Assembly: GCF_001419985.1 (NCBI RefSeq)
Contig: NZ_LJAL01000002.1
Coordinates: forward strand, 124,001 to 188,000
From: Loktanella sp. 5RATIMAR09
Lineage (GTDB): Bacteria; Pseudomonadota; Alphaproteobacteria; Rhodobacterales; Rhodobacteraceae
Direction of reading: 5' to 3'
DNA: 64,000 nucleotides
Below the pieces are notes generated by a model. That model worked only from the letters and a program-made list of their open reading frames with translations. It ran no database searches and was not told the origin of the DNA. Both the position numbers and the translations under genes were made by a program. Positions within the stretch are counted from its first letter, which is position 1. Each line of letters starts with the position of its first letter. Positions 1 through 9,936 of this stretch are shown in pieces.

Positions 1-822
1 GATGTTACGCAGCTGGAACCAGTAGTACCGCGTCTGCCCTTCGTTGGTGGGCGTCATAAAGTTGTAGCTATCCATGATAAACGTCTTGTCGTGCAATGGA
101 CCATCAGGGCCACCGGTGCCAGCGGGGGTAAAGACGGCCTTAATCAGTGCATGGCTGGGATAGCGCACTTCGTAGTGTTGTAGGCGGTCGCAGTTGCCTT
201 CGAACTCTATAACCTTTTTGTAGAAGGGGGCCGGTGCGTGATCCATCATCCAGCGGTGCACGATCACGCCATCATTGGTTTTCGTGATCCGGAGTGGTGT
301 GTCTTTTGTAGCCGCTGCCGCAAAGCTACTTTGATGGACCCATGCCACATGCGTCGGGTCCAGCAGGTTGTCGCACATCAGCAAGTAGTTGCAGTCCAGC
401 TCCATCGCGGCACCACGATTGATGCCCCATGCGGGGTTGTCGTAGTTTTCGATCTCGAAGATGTCGGATGGATCGGCCAGCGCCGGATTGCCCATCCAGA
501 TCCAGACCAGCCCGTATTTTTCGTGCAGCGGATAGGCGTGGACCTTGGCGTTACACGGAATACCACCCGCGCCGGGTGCCCAGATGCATTGACCCGCACA
601 ATTGAACGTCAGGCCGTGATAGCCGCATTCAACCGTGTCCCCTTTGATGCGGCCCTTGGACAAGGGTAGCTTGCGATGCGGGCAGGCGTCTTCCAGCCCG
701 ACCATCTCTCCGGCCTCAGTGCGGAAAACACAGATGTTTTCGCCCAACACGGTGATTTGTTGCAAGTCGCGCGTGATCTCATGGTCCCAAGCGGCGACAT
801 ACCAAGCGTTTTTCAGAAACAT
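1..822 (-). CDS. Rieske non-heme iron oxygenase, VanA-like (3' end beyond the window)
   Basis: Translating the minus strand from the ATG at 822 gives 274 residues without a stop, so the gene is cut by the left edge. A Rieske [2Fe-2S] motif is visible (C47-P-H49-R and C66-G-Y-H69-G). It is followed by a mononuclear iron motif with D155, H158 and H163 (DPTHVAWVH). The N-terminus MFLKNAWYVAAW is typical of vanillate O-demethylase-type oxygenase subunits, which hydroxylate or O/N-demethylate aromatic substrates using an external reductase. The ATG follows GGGGAGG and lies 4 bp after the hutU stop, so it reads as the last gene of the hut operon. The substrate is unknown; N-demethylation of a methylated imidazole such as methylhistidine would fit the context but is only inference. 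Confidence 0.85.
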   Translation of the reverse strand, partial: MFLKNAWYVAAWDHEITRDLQQITVLGENICVFRTEAGEMVGLEDACPHRKLPLSKGRIKGDTVECGYHGLTFNCAGQCIWAPGAGGIPCNAKVHAYPLHEKYGLVWIWMGNPALADPSDIFEIENYDNPAWGINRGAAMELDCNYLLMCDNLLDPTHVAWVHQSSFAAAATKDTPLRITKTNDGVIVHRWMMDHAPAPFYKKVIEFEGNCDRLQHYEVRYPSHALIKAVFTPAGTGGPDGPLHDKTFIMDSYNFMTPTNEGQTRYYWFQLRNI

Positions 823-826
823 CACG

Positions 827-2497
827 TTACCTCCCCAGGATACCGGGTAAATTCAGCCCTTTTTCGCGCGCGCAGTCCAGTGCTTCGTCATAACCTGCAT
901 CGGCATGACGCATGACACCTGTTGCAGGGTCATTCCAAAGCACGTTGGCAATGCGCCGGTCTGCATCCTCGGATCCGTCACAGCAGATGACCATGCCGGA
1001 ATGCTGCGAAAAGCCCATGCCGACGCCGCCACCGTGGTGCAGGGACACCCATGTCGCACCGCCTGCGACATTCAGCATCGCGTTCAGCAGGGGCCAGTCG
1101 GAAACGGCGTCAGAACCGTCTTTCATGCTTTCCGTTTCGCGGTTTGGCGAGGCCACCGAGCCGCTGTCCAAATGGTCGCGTCCAATCACGACGGGCGCGG
1201 AAAGCTCGCCGGTGCGCACCATCTCGTTGAATGCAAGGCCCAGCTTGTCGCGCAGGCCCAGACCGACCCAGCAGATACGGGCGGGCAGGCCTTGGAAATC
1301 AATGCGTTCGCGCGCCATATCAAGCCAGTTGTGCAAATGCGGGTCGTCGATCAGTTCTTTGACCTTGGCGTCGGTCTTGTAGATATCCTCGGGGTCGCCC
1401 GACAGCGCACACCACCGGAACGGGCCGATGCCTCGGCAGAACAGTGGCCGGATATAGGCAGGCACAAAACCGGGGAAGGCAAAGGCGTTCTCCAGCCCTT
1501 CCTCTTGTGCGACCTGCCGGATGTTGTTGCCATAGTCCAGCGTGGGCACACCCATGTTCCAGAAATCGACCATCGCTTTAACTTGGGTTTTCATCGACGC
1601 GCGTGCGGCAGTTTCCACAGCTTTCGGATCGCTTTCCTGTTTCTCGCGCCACTGCGCGACGGTCCATCCTTGCGGCAGATACCCATGGATCGGGTCGTGT
1701 GCTGATGTCTGGTCGGTGACCATGTCAGGCTTGATGCCGCGCTTGACCAAATCGGGGAAGACATCTGCCGCGTTCCCGATCAGGGCCACGGATTTTGCCT
1801 CACCCGCCTTGGTCCAGCGGTCGATCATCGCCAGCGCTTCGTCCAGATCATGGGTTTTCTCATCGACATAGCGCGTGCGCAGGCGGAAGTCGGCGCGGGT
1901 TTCATCGCATTCCACCGCCAGACAGCAGGCACCGGCCATGACAGCTGCCAAAGGTTGCGCGCCGCCCATGCCGCCCAGACCGCCGGTCAAAATCCAGCGG
2001 CCCTTAAGGTTGCCGTCATAGTGCTGGCGACCCGCCTCCATGAAGGTCTCATAAGTACCTTGCACGATGCCTTGCGTGCCGATGTAAATCCATGACCCGG
2101 CGGTCATTTGACCGTACATCGCGAGACCTTTTTTATCCAACTCGTTGAAGTGATCCCATGTCGCCCAATGCGGCACGAGGTTCGAGTTTGCGATGAGAAC
2201 ACGTGGCGCATCTTTGTGCGTGTTGAACACTCCAACCGGTTTGCCTGATTGGACAAGTAGCGTTTGTGTCTCTTCAAGATCTTTCAGGGTTGCGACGATT
2301 GCGTCGAAATCTTCCCATGTCCGCGCGGCACGGCCAATGCCCCCGTAGACGACTAATTCATGCGGGTTTTCGGCCACATCGGGGTGCAGGTTGTTCATCA
2401 ACATGCGCATCGGGGCCTCGGTCAGCCAGCTTTTGGCTGTGATCTCAGAGCCCGTAGGGGGAAAGATATCGCGCTGGTTGTGGCGAGGGTTGGTCAT
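827..2497 (-). CDS. hutU: Urocanate hydratase
   Basis: HutU adds water to urocanate to give 4-imidazolone-5-propionate, the second step of histidine breakdown, in the cytoplasm with tightly bound NAD+. The 556-residue length is normal for the family. The glycine-rich NAD loop [14 protein letters not shown] (about residues 171-184) and the conserved CRGIGPFRW segment (354-362) are intact. The start codon overlaps the end of hutG, which implies translational coupling, and the Rieske oxygenase follows after 4 bp. Long open frames on the opposite strand here are shadows. Confidence 0.97.
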   Translation of the reverse strand: MTNPRHNQRDIFPPTGSEITAKSWLTEAPMRMLMNNLHPDVAENPHELVVYGGIGRAARTWEDFDAIVATLKDLEETQTLLVQSGKPVGVFNTHKDAPRVLIANSNLVPHWATWDHFNELDKKGLAMYGQMTAGSWIYIGTQGIVQGTYETFMEAGRQHYDGNLKGRWILTGGLGGMGGAQPLAAVMAGACCLAVECDETRADFRLRTRYVDEKTHDLDEALAMIDRWTKAGEAKSVALIGNAADVFPDLVKRGIKPDMVTDQTSAHDPIHGYLPQGWTVAQWREKQESDPKAVETAARASMKTQVKAMVDFWNMGVPTLDYGNNIRQVAQEEGLENAFAFPGFVPAYIRPLFCRGIGPFRWCALSGDPEDIYKTDAKVKELIDDPHLHNWLDMARERIDFQGLPARICWVGLGLRDKLGLAFNEMVRTGELSAPVVIGRDHLDSGSVASPNRETESMKDGSDAVSDWPLLNAMLNVAGGATWVSLHHGGGVGMGFSQHSGMVICCDGSEDADRRIANVLWNDPATGVMRHADAGYDEALDCAREKGLNLPGILGR

Positions 2498-3294
2498 GAT
2501 GTGCCTCCAAGGGTTGGGGCCGATGCGGCCGAAGTGGTGAGGATATGTGTGAGGTGAGGGCGCAATGCGGCAGCCTTGGTTGCGTCATAGCTCCAAGGTG
2601 CGGCCTCATCGGTGAGGTACGTGGACTGCGCCAGTTCCATTTGGATCGCGTGTATGCCCTTATCGGGCTGGCCATAGTGGCGCGTGGTCCAGCCACCTTT
2701 GAAACGTCCGTTCACCGTGGTGGTATAGGCGCTTGCTGCGCGGCAAATGTCGGTTGTCGCGGCTTCAACCTGCGCCGCGCAGGTCGCGCCTCCATTCGTA
2801 CCGATGTTGAAATCGGGCAGGATGCCGTCGAACAGATACGGGATGTGCGACCGGATAGAGTGACAATCGTATAGGATCGCCACGCCATGCACCGTACGCA
2901 CCCGCTCCAGTTCGGCCCGCAGCGCCGCGTGGTAGGGTGCGTGAAACGTACGGTGGCGGGCGTCGATGTCAGCAGCAGTCGGGGGCATTTTCCAAATATC
3001 CCGCCCGTCAAAGTCGGTCAGCGGTACCAGCGTCGTGGTATTCTGACCGGGATAGAGGCTGCCCCCCGCGGGGTCGCGGTTGGCGTCGATCACATAGCGG
3101 TGGAAATTGGCGCGTACGGTGGTCGCACCTTCCAAAAGGTCCTCATACAGCCGGTCGATGTGCCAATCTGTGTCGGCAAGTTTGAGCCCGGTGCTGTTGA
3201 GCTTGTCCGCAATGTCATCCGGCACGAATGTACCGGTGTGCGGCAGACCCAGCACAATCGGACTATCACCCTGATGGACCGTGACAGGGGTCAT
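2494..3294 (-). CDS. hutG: N-formylglutamate deformylase
   Basis: HutG hydrolyses N-formyl-L-glutamate to glutamate and formate, the last step of the five-enzyme histidine pathway. The 266-residue protein carries the family features: GLPHTG near residue 20, [10 protein letters not shown] near 41-50, [15 protein letters not shown] near 61-75 and YDCHS near 142. The ATG at 3294 overlaps the hutH stop by 4 bp. A longer reading frame extends upstream, but it overlaps hutH coding sequence and adds non-homologous residues, so it was rejected. It fits with hutF in the same locus, because HutF makes the formylglutamate. Confidence 0.95.
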   Translation of the reverse strand: MTPVTVHQGDSPIVLGLPHTGTFVPDDIADKLNSTGLKLADTDWHIDRLYEDLLEGATTVRANFHRYVIDANRDPAGGSLYPGQNTTTLVPLTDFDGRDIWKMPPTAADIDARHRTFHAPYHAALRAELERVRTVHGVAILYDCHSIRSHIPYLFDGILPDFNIGTNGGATCAAQVEAATTDICRAASAYTTTVNGRFKGGWTTRHYGQPDKGIHAIQMELAQSTYLTDEAAPWSYDATKAAALRPHLTHILTTSAASAPTLGGTS

Positions 3295-4832
3295 GCTGCT
3301 TCGCCTTTCACAAAGCCCGGCAAGTCTACCGACGCCGCCAGCGCACCGCTTGCGACCAAGGCACCGGCGGCCTCGATGCAGGGCGCCATATAGCGGTCTT
3401 CGGCCAGCGTCGGCACCTTGGCGCGCAGGGTGGCCATTGCGGATTTCAGCGGCCCGCTGGTCTGCAAGGGCGCGCGGAATTCGATGCCTTGCGCGCCGCA
3501 CATCGCCTCAACCCCCAAGATCACGTTCAGGTTCGCGTTCATGCGCAGCAAACGGCGGGCCGCATGGGCAGCCATGCTGACGTGGTCTTCTTGGTTGGCG
3601 GATGTCGGTGTGCTGTCGGTCGTGCAGGGGTTGGCGAGGTGTTTGTTTTCGCTCATCAACGCGGCGGTCGTGACTTCTGCGATCATCAGGCCCGAATTAA
3701 GGCCGGGGTCGGGTGTCAGGAAAGGGGGAAGATCAAACGACAACGTCGGGTCCACCATCAACGCCACGCGACGCTGTGCAATCGCGCCGATCTCGGATAT
3801 TGCCACGGCGATTTGATCAGCGGCAAAACCGACGGGTTCGGCATGGAAATTCCCGCCCGAGACGATCAGATCATCATCCACCAGCACCAGCGGGTTATCC
3901 GTCACGGCGTTCGCCTCAATCTCAAGCGTGCGGGCGGCAAAGTGCAGCAAATCCATCGCAGCACCCGTCACCTGCGGTTGGCAGCGGATGCAATAGGGGT
4001 CTTGGACGCGGGTATCGCCATTGACATGGCTTTCGCGGATTTCAGACCCTTCCATCAAGGCGCGCTGGGCACGCGCCACAGCGATCTGGCCCGCATGACC
4101 GCGCAACGTATGGATCGCGTCTTGCAAAGGCGCGGTTGACCCCATGATCGCGTCAGTCGAGAGCGCACAGGTCAGCACAGAGGTTGCCGCATTGCGCCAC
4201 GCACCCCAAAGCCCCACCAATGCGCAGGCCGTGGAAAACTGGGTGCCGTTGATCAAGGCAAGGCCTTCCTTCGGGCCAAGCACGATTGGCGTGATACCTG
4301 CCTTGGCAAGTGCGTCTGCGGCGGGCATGCGTTCCCCCTCATGGACAGCTTCGCCCGCGCCGATCATCACGGCGGCCATATGGGCAAGGGGGGCGAGGTC
4401 GCCAGATGCACCCACCGATCCTTGGGCAGGGATGACGGGGGTGACGCCACGCGCCAGCATGTCTTGGATTATCTCGACCGTTGTCATCGCCACGCCAGAG
4501 GCACCGCGCCCCAAGGACAGCAGTTTCAGGACCATCATCAGGCGGGTGGTGGCTTGGTCCAGCGCCTCGCCCACACCGCAGCAATGCGACAGGATCAGGT
4601 TGCGCTGCAACGTTGCGACATCGCTTGCCGCGATCTTGACGCTCGCCAGTTTGCCAAAACCGGTGTTCACCCCGTAAACGGCGGCATTTCCGGCCGCAGC
4701 TCTGGCCACCATCGCATGTGCGGCCTTGATCCCGTCGTGAAAGGCGGGGTCCAGCGTGACCGCATGGCCATTGGCCCAGATGTCGTGCAATTGTGCCAAG
4801 CTTGCGGCACCCGGTGTGAGTGTGACGGTCAT
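3291..4832 (-). CDS. hutH: Histidine ammonia-lyase
   Basis: HutH deaminates L-histidine to trans-urocanate and ammonia, the entry step of the pathway. The self-formed MIO electrophile triad A-S-G is at residues 142-144 within [14 protein letters not shown], and the active-site YGVNTGFG loop is at 53-60. The 513-residue length is normal. The ATG at 4832 overlaps the hutI stop by 4 bp. A 29-codon upstream extension lies inside hutI and was rejected. The operon order on this strand is hutI, hutH, hutG, hutU, Rieske oxygenase. Confidence 0.97.
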   Translation of the reverse strand: MTVTLTPGAASLAQLHDIWANGHAVTLDPAFHDGIKAAHAMVARAAAGNAAVYGVNTGFGKLASVKIAASDVATLQRNLILSHCCGVGEALDQATTRLMMVLKLLSLGRGASGVAMTTVEIIQDMLARGVTPVIPAQGSVGASGDLAPLAHMAAVMIGAGEAVHEGERMPAADALAKAGITPIVLGPKEGLALINGTQFSTACALVGLWGAWRNAATSVLTCALSTDAIMGSTAPLQDAIHTLRGHAGQIAVARAQRALMEGSEIRESHVNGDTRVQDPYCIRCQPQVTGAAMDLLHFAARTLEIEANAVTDNPLVLVDDDLIVSGGNFHAEPVGFAADQIAVAISEIGAIAQRRVALMVDPTLSFDLPPFLTPDPGLNSGLMIAEVTTAALMSENKHLANPCTTDSTPTSANQEDHVSMAAHAARRLLRMNANLNVILGVEAMCGAQGIEFRAPLQTSGPLKSAMATLRAKVPTLAEDRYMAPCIEAAGALVASGALAASVDLPGFVKGEAA

Positions 4833-6022
4833 AGTGATCCCCCGAAAATACGTGCGTGAAGCGGGTTGAACCCGATGCGATAAGCCAGTTCTGCCGGATG
4901 TGCCGCGTCCCAGACGCACAGGTCCGCGCGTGCACCTGCGATGATACGTCCACGATCCTCTAGGCCGAGTGCCTGTGCTGCATGGGCGGTCATACCCAAA
5001 AGCGCCTCAAGCGGGGTCATGCGGAATAAGGTGCAGGCCATGTTCATGGTCAGCAAAGGCGAGGTCAGCGGCGATGATCCAGGGTTGCAGTCCGTGGCCA
5101 GCGCCATCGGTACACCATGATTGCGGAACGACTGGATCGGTGGCATTTGTGTTTCGCGCAACGTGTAGAACGCGCCGGGCAGGACGGTTGCGACCGTGCC
5201 GGAAGCGGCAAGGGCGGCGGCATCGGCATCGGTGGCATATTCAACGTGATCGGCGCTCAGCGCGCCGTATTTTGCCGCCAATCGCGTCCCGCCGATGTTT
5301 GACAGTTGTTCGGCGTGCAATTTGACAGGCAGGCCCAACTCTTGGGCCACATCGAACACGCGGGCAATCTGAGCAGTATCAAAGGCGATGCCTTCGCAAA
5401 ACCCGTCCACGGCATCGACCAGACCTTCGGCATGGGCCGCGCGCAGTGTGGGGATGCAAACGTCGTCAATATAGGCGTCCGGCCTGCTCGCATATTCAGG
5501 CGGGACCGCATGTGCGCCAAGAAAGCTGGTGCGCACGTTGATGGTCCGCGCCTTTGCGATCTCGCGGGCGACGCGCAGCATCTTCAGCTCGGTCTCTTGG
5601 TCCAGCCCATAGCCGGACTTTACTTCGATACAGGTGACGCCCTCGGCGATCAGCGCATCAACGCGGGTCAAAGCATCGGCGAGCAAGACGTTCTGAGCCG
5701 CAGCGCGTGTTGCGCTTACGGTAGAAATAATCCCGCCACCTGCGCGCGCGACATCTTCATAGGTGGCCCCGTTCAGACGCAACTCAAATTCAGTTGCGCG
5801 GTTCCCGCCGAACACCACATGGGTGTGGCAGTCAATCAGCGCAGGGGTCACAAGTCGCCCCTCTAAATCCTTCTTGGGGGCATCGCGGTACGCGTCGGGG
5901 ATGTCAGCAACTGCACCAAACCATGCGATCTGCGCCCCATCGGTGGCAATGGCACCCTCCGCGATCAGGCCATAGCTGTCATTGTTTTGCAGGGTAACAA
6001 TGTGGGCGTTTGTAAAAAGCAT
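4829..6022 (-). CDS. hutI: Imidazolonepropionase
   Basis: HutI opens the ring of 4-imidazolone-5-propionate to give N-formimidoyl-L-glutamate. It is a 397-residue amidohydrolase with the metal-binding pair H66-T-H68 ([12 protein letters not shown]), a central HAEQLSN histidine and a late ATDCNPG aspartate, all expected for the family. It is the first gene of the minus-strand hut operon and starts 77 bp from hutF on the other strand. The shared intergenic region holds a palindrome that may be the HutC operator. Confidence 0.96.
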   Translation of the reverse strand: MLFTNAHIVTLQNNDSYGLIAEGAIATDGAQIAWFGAVADIPDAYRDAPKKDLEGRLVTPALIDCHTHVVFGGNRATEFELRLNGATYEDVARAGGGIISTVSATRAAAQNVLLADALTRVDALIAEGVTCIEVKSGYGLDQETELKMLRVAREIAKARTINVRTSFLGAHAVPPEYASRPDAYIDDVCIPTLRAAHAEGLVDAVDGFCEGIAFDTAQIARVFDVAQELGLPVKLHAEQLSNIGGTRLAAKYGALSADHVEYATDADAAALAASGTVATVLPGAFYTLRETQMPPIQSFRNHGVPMALATDCNPGSSPLTSPLLTMNMACTLFRMTPLEALLGMTAHAAQALGLEDRGRIIAGARADLCVWDAAHPAELAYRIGFNPLHARIFGGSL

Positions 6023-6060
6023 CGGATCGATTCACTTGCAAATTAGCGTGCTTAATGTAT

Positions 6061-6076
6061 TTATGTGCAGACATAA
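6061..6076. promoter_or_regulatory. Palindrome between hutI and hutF, candidate HutC operator
   Basis: Perfect inverted repeat TTATGT-GCAG-ACATAA in the 77-bp divergent promoter region of hutI and hutF. GntR/HutC-family repressors bind short AT-rich palindromes and usually control their own hut locus. That HutC binds here is inference from position and symmetry. Confidence 0.5.
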
Positions 6077-6099
6077 TAACCTGTCAAGCGGAGTGGGTG

Positions 6100-7464
6100 A
6101 TGCAAACAATCTGGGCGGAGACGGCGCTGTTGCCATCGGGTTGGGCAGAAAATGTGCGGATCGATGTTGATGCCGCTGGCAGGATCAGTGCGATTGAAAC
6201 GAACGCAGTGGCGGCGGGCGTCCGCGTGCCGATGGCATTGCCTGCGCCGGTCAATGTGCACAGCCATGCCTTTCAACGCGCCATGGCGGGTCTCACGGAA
6301 CAACGCGGCCCAGACCCAAGCGACAGCTTCTGGACATGGCGGCAATTGATGTTCCGCTTTCTGGATCGGCTGACGCCTGAACACATCGAAGCAATCACGG
6401 CATTCGTGCAGATGGAAATGCTTGAGGCAGGTTACGGGGCATCGGTCGAATTCCACTACCTGCATCACCAGCCCGGTGGCGTGCACTACGATGATATCGC
6501 GCAGACTTCACAGCGCATCGTGTCTGCGGCAGACCTGTCTGGCATGGGGCTTTGCCTGTTACCGGTGCATTACCAATACGGCGGCTGTGACAGGCGGGCG
6601 CTGACAGCGGGGCAAATCCGGTTTGGTAATGGGATGGACGATTTCCTCCGTTTGCATGAAAGTGCTGCGACGGCTGTTAGAGAGGCAAGTGCAGACGCCG
6701 CCATTGGCGTGGCCCCCCATTCTTTGCGGGCGGTAGGGCAAGATGATCTGAAGGCCTATGCCAACACCTTTTCCAATGGTCCCATTCACATGCATCTGGC
6801 CGAACAACGGGCCGAAGTTGACGAGGTGCAGCAGCATTGGGGCGCACGTCCGGTCGATTGGGCGCTTGATCATATGCAACTGGATGCGCGGTGGTGCCTA
6901 ATCCATTGCACGCAAATGACGCCTGATGAAACTGTCGCATTGGCACGCTCGGGCGCTGTGGCGGGCTTGTGTCCCATTACCGAGAGCAGCCTCGGCGACG
7001 GGATCTTTGACGGGGTGCGTTGGCTGGAACACGGTGGGTCCTTTGCCATCGGGTCCGACAGCAACATCCGCATCGCCTTGGCCGAAGAGTTACGCACATT
7101 GGACTATTCGCAACGCCTGCGCGATGGCACACGGGCGGCATTGGCCACGCCGCAGAAATCAACAGGCAGACGGTTGTTCGACGAAATGCTGGCAGGTGGC
7201 GCACAAGCGGCAGGGCGCGATGCCGGACGCATTGCAGTGGGGGCTTGGGCGGATATTCTGGCGCTTGATACGACCTCAGAGCATCTGTGGGGTAGGGCGG
7301 GTGATACCGCGCTGGATGCATGGATTTTTGCAGGTGACGACAGCTTGGTGCGCGATGTTTGGTCAGCGGGCCGCCATATGGTAAGGGATGGTAAACACAT
7401 TGCGCGCGACGGCATTGTCGCTGCCTACAAACGGACCATCGACGCCTTGAAAGACGCCCTATGA
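6100..7464 (+). CDS. hutF: Formimidoylglutamate deiminase
   Basis: HutF converts N-formimidoyl-L-glutamate to N-formyl-L-glutamate and ammonia, the branch used with HutG. The 454-residue amidohydrolase shows the metal pair H54-S-H56 (VNVHSHAFQRAM), an HMHLAEQ histidine and an IGSDSN aspartate. The ATG at 6100 follows GGAGTGGG and gives the usual N-terminus; an in-frame ATG at 6055 lacks a ribosome site and would overlap the candidate operator. The stop overlaps the hutC start (ATGA). Confidence 0.95.
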   Translation: MQTIWAETALLPSGWAENVRIDVDAAGRISAIETNAVAAGVRVPMALPAPVNVHSHAFQRAMAGLTEQRGPDPSDSFWTWRQLMFRFLDRLTPEHIEAITAFVQMEMLEAGYGASVEFHYLHHQPGGVHYDDIAQTSQRIVSAADLSGMGLCLLPVHYQYGGCDRRALTAGQIRFGNGMDDFLRLHESAATAVREASADAAIGVAPHSLRAVGQDDLKAYANTFSNGPIHMHLAEQRAEVDEVQQHWGARPVDWALDHMQLDARWCLIHCTQMTPDETVALARSGAVAGLCPITESSLGDGIFDGVRWLEHGGSFAIGSDSNIRIALAEELRTLDYSQRLRDGTRAALATPQKSTGRRLFDEMLAGGAQAAGRDAGRIAVGAWADILALDTTSEHLWGRAGDTALDAWIFAGDDSLVRDVWSAGRHMVRDGKHIARDGIVAAYKRTIDALKDAL

Positions 7465-8162
7465 ACGCACCTTCGTTTCGGAATTGGCAAAGCGTGCAAG
7501 ATGAGGTGCTGCGCCGTATCCATGCCCGCGAATGGAAACCGGGAGAGCTCATCCCGAACGAGGCTGACTTGGCAGTCGAATTCGGCTGTGCGCGCTCGAC
7601 CGTGAACCGTGCGCTACGCGCGCTGGCGGAAAGTGGTTTGCTGGATCGCCGCCGCAAGGCCGGCACGCGTGTTGCGGCGCAACCGGTGGCCAAGGCGACG
7701 CTTGATATCGCGGTGATCCGTCACGAGGTTGAGGCAAGGGGCAACAAATACGGCTATCAGTTACTCATGCGCGAGACTGTGGTGCCACCGGCACGCATCT
7801 GCGGTGCCATGCAAACACCTGCGGATGCGGCACTTTTACATGTCCGCGCTTTGCATCTGGCAGATGACGCGCCTTACGCGGTTGAGGACCGCTGGATCAA
7901 CATCGGCATCGTCCCGCAGGCACAGTCGGAGGATTTTGCCACCATTAGCGCCAATGAATGGCTTCTCACACACGCCCCATATACCCATGGGGAAATCGCG
8001 TTTTCGGCCGCGCAAGTATCGGCTGATGATGCGGATATCCTTGGGGTTGCCGCGCAGAGCGCTGTTTTCGCCATCGACAGACTGACATGGGACAATGACG
8101 CGTCAGTCACCAAAGTGCGGCTGCTTTTCACCCCCGGCTATCAGTTGCGGACGCAGCTTTAG
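7461..8162 (+). CDS. hutC: GntR/HutC-family regulator of the hut genes
   Basis: This 233-residue protein has an N-terminal GntR winged helix (about residues 10-75, with PGELIPNEADLAVEFGCARSTVNRAL) and a C-terminal UTRA-type ligand domain, the HutC architecture. HutC repressors are released by urocanate in related bacteria. Its start overlaps the hutF stop by 4 bp, so repressor and deiminase are made together and expression is probably autoregulated through the hutI-hutF intergenic region. The 3' end overlaps the converging LysR gene by 35 bp. Confidence 0.9.
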   Translation: MNAPSFRNWQSVQDEVLRRIHAREWKPGELIPNEADLAVEFGCARSTVNRALRALAESGLLDRRRKAGTRVAAQPVAKATLDIAVIRHEVEARGNKYGYQLLMRETVVPPARICGAMQTPADAALLHVRALHLADDAPYAVEDRWINIGIVPQAQSEDFATISANEWLLTHAPYTHGEIAFSAAQVSADDADILGVAAQSAVFAIDRLTWDNDASVTKVRLLFTPGYQLRTQL

Positions 8163-9030
8163 GCGAAAGTGCATCAAGGATCGCATCAAAATCACCGCTG
8201 TCGGCGCGCAGGCTTGACCAGATCAGTGCGATTTCCGTTTTCGCCTCTGCCGTCGCAATCGGCACAGTCACAAGACGCTTGCCATCATAGCTCAGATCGC
8301 CGGGCGGGCGCGAATAGCTGATCCCGACCCCCACACCATTGGCCGCAAGTGACCGCATCATCTCAAGCGAGGCCACTTTTTGCTGGATCACGGGCCTCAG
8401 TGCCACCCGCGTGAACAGATCACGCATGAAACCCTCGGAAAGGTCCTCATTGAACAGGATCAAGGGGTCATGTTTGAGGTCGGCCAACTCCAGCGTGCTT
8501 TTCTGCGCCAAGGGGTGATCTGTTGCCACAAATGCGACAGGCGCGATATCGGCCAGCTTGCGCCGCCTGAAATGCCCCGAAAACCCCACGTCGTAGGAAA
8601 TTGCCAGATCAATCGTGCCGTCAGACAAAGCGCTTGCCAGATCAGCGAACCGCCCTTCATGTCCGGCGAATGACAAAGCAGGAAAGCGGTCGGCCAACTG
8701 CCCAAGCGCCGGAGCCAGATACCACGGTGCGATGTCAGCAAAACAGCCCAGCACCCAAGTATGCGCCGCGTCGCTGTCTTGTTCAATGTCCGCCCCAAGC
8801 GCCAATAACTCCCGGGCCTTGGCAATCAGACGATGACCGAAAGGGGTGATCTCAATTGCCGCCCCCTTTCCGCGAATGAAAATGACACGTTTGAGGTGGT
8901 CTTCGACCCGCGTGATCGCAACAGACAGCGAAGGTTGCGAGACATTGAGCTGGGCGGCCGCCTTGGTCAGGCTGCCAGCATCGGCGATGCCGACGATATA
9001 CTCATATTGGCGAAGTGTAAGGTATAGCAT
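8128..9030 (-). CDS. LysR-family transcriptional regulator
   Basis: A 300-residue protein with an N-terminal LysR helix-turn-helix (AAAQLNVSQPSLSVAITRVE, about residues 24-43) and a periplasmic-binding-like effector domain. It is divergent from the phytanoyl-CoA-dioxygenase-like gene at 9116, and the 85-bp gap contains an AT-rich palindrome, so it probably controls that gene and the following MFS gene. The effector is not evident. Its 3' end overlaps the hutC 3' end. Confidence 0.9.
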   Translation of the reverse strand: MLYLTLRQYEYIVGIADAGSLTKAAAQLNVSQPSLSVAITRVEDHLKRVIFIRGKGAAIEITPFGHRLIAKARELLALGADIEQDSDAAHTWVLGCFADIAPWYLAPALGQLADRFPALSFAGHEGRFADLASALSDGTIDLAISYDVGFSGHFRRRKLADIAPVAFVATDHPLAQKSTLELADLKHDPLILFNEDLSEGFMRDLFTRVALRPVIQQKVASLEMMRSLAANGVGVGISYSRPPGDLSYDGKRLVTVPIATAEAKTEIALIWSSLRADSGDFDAILDALSPKAASATDSRG

Positions 9031-9034
9031 AGGC

Positions 9035-9059
9035 CTAATATTAGTATGATAAAATATTA
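9035..9059. promoter_or_regulatory. AT-rich palindromes, candidate LysR binding site
   Basis: CTAATATTAG (9035-9044) is a perfect 10-bp palindrome, and TAATATT (9036-9042) pairs with AATATTA (9053-9059). They sit in the 85-bp gap between the divergent LysR gene and the dioxygenase gene. Binding is inferred from position and symmetry only. Confidence 0.45.
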
Positions 9060-9115
9060 TTAGAAGTTAAATCTTTGGTTGCTTATGCCTGCCTGTAACA
9101 ACGGAGGATCATCAT

Positions 9116-9913
9116 ATGCACCCACTTATCACCCAAGACCATGTCGATACCTTTCAGCGCGACGGCGTCGTGCTGATCAAAGGGCTGTTTGCCGATCATG
9201 TGGACACGATCCGCGCGGGGATCGAACGCAATATGAACGAACCCGGCCCCTATGCCGCCGAAAACCTCAAAGAAGGCGAAGGCGGGCGGTTTTTTGATGA
9301 TTACTGTAACTGGACGCGCATTTCTGAATTCGAGGACGTGATCCGCAACTCTGATGCAGGCGAAGTCGCTGCTGATTTGATGCAGTCCGGGCGCGTGCAG
9401 GTGTTCCACGATCATGTGCTGGTCAAGGAACCGGGCACATCGAAACCGACACCATGGCATCAGGATGGTCCTTATTATTTTGTTGATGGCATGCAAAACG
9501 TCAGCTTCTGGTCGCCGATGGATGCGGTCAAAGGCGCCAGCCTGCGCTGCGTGGCCGGAAGCCATGCGTGGGCAAAGCCCGTGTTGCCAACGCGCTGGCT
9601 GGCGGAAACCAGTTTCTATCCCAACGAGGATGAATACATGCCCGTGCCGGACCCTGACGCGGAGGGCATGGAAATCCGCGAATGGGAGATGGAGCCGGGC
9701 GACGCGGTGGCCTTCAACTATGGCACGCTGCACGGCGCGCACGGCAACACGACAGACACTCGCCGCCGTGCGTTTTCCCTGCGTCTAGTGGGCGACGATG
9801 CACGCTATGTTGAACGCCCCGGTCCGACCTCGCCGCCGTTTCCGGGCCATGACATGACACCGGGGCAGGTATTGCGCGAAGACTGGTTTCCTGTGATCTA
9901 TCAACGGGATTAA
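9116..9913 (+). CDS. Phytanoyl-CoA dioxygenase (PhyH) family Fe(II)/2-oxoglutarate oxygenase
   Basis: A 265-residue cytoplasmic protein with the PhyH facial triad: H115-x-D117 (PWHQDGPYY) and a distal histidine in LHGAHGNTT (206 or 209), plus R217 in the position of the 2-oxoglutarate salt-bridge arginine. PhyH-family enzymes hydroxylate varied substrates, so the substrate cannot be named. The ATG has a strong site (GGAGG) 8 bp upstream. It is followed 23 bp later by an MFS transporter and faces a LysR gene, which suggests a small uptake or export and modification unit. Confidence 0.88.
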   Translation: MHPLITQDHVDTFQRDGVVLIKGLFADHVDTIRAGIERNMNEPGPYAAENLKEGEGGRFFDDYCNWTRISEFEDVIRNSDAGEVAADLMQSGRVQVFHDHVLVKEPGTSKPTPWHQDGPYYFVDGMQNVSFWSPMDAVKGASLRCVAGSHAWAKPVLPTRWLAETSFYPNEDEYMPVPDPDAEGMEIREWEMEPGDAVAFNYGTLHGAHGNTTDTRRRAFSLRLVGDDARYVERPGPTSPPFPGHDMTPGQVLREDWFPVIYQRD

Positions 9914-9936
9914 AGAACACCGAAAGGCCCGTGCGT

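Noticed and set aside
905..1705. Open frame of 266 codons on the plus strand
   Set aside because: It lies fully antisense to hutU, which has all family motifs; the predicted protein has no recognisable domain.
4339..4953. Open frame of 204 codons on the minus strand overlapping hutH and hutI
   Set aside because: Frame-shifted reading of hutH and hutI; no domain and no ribosome site.
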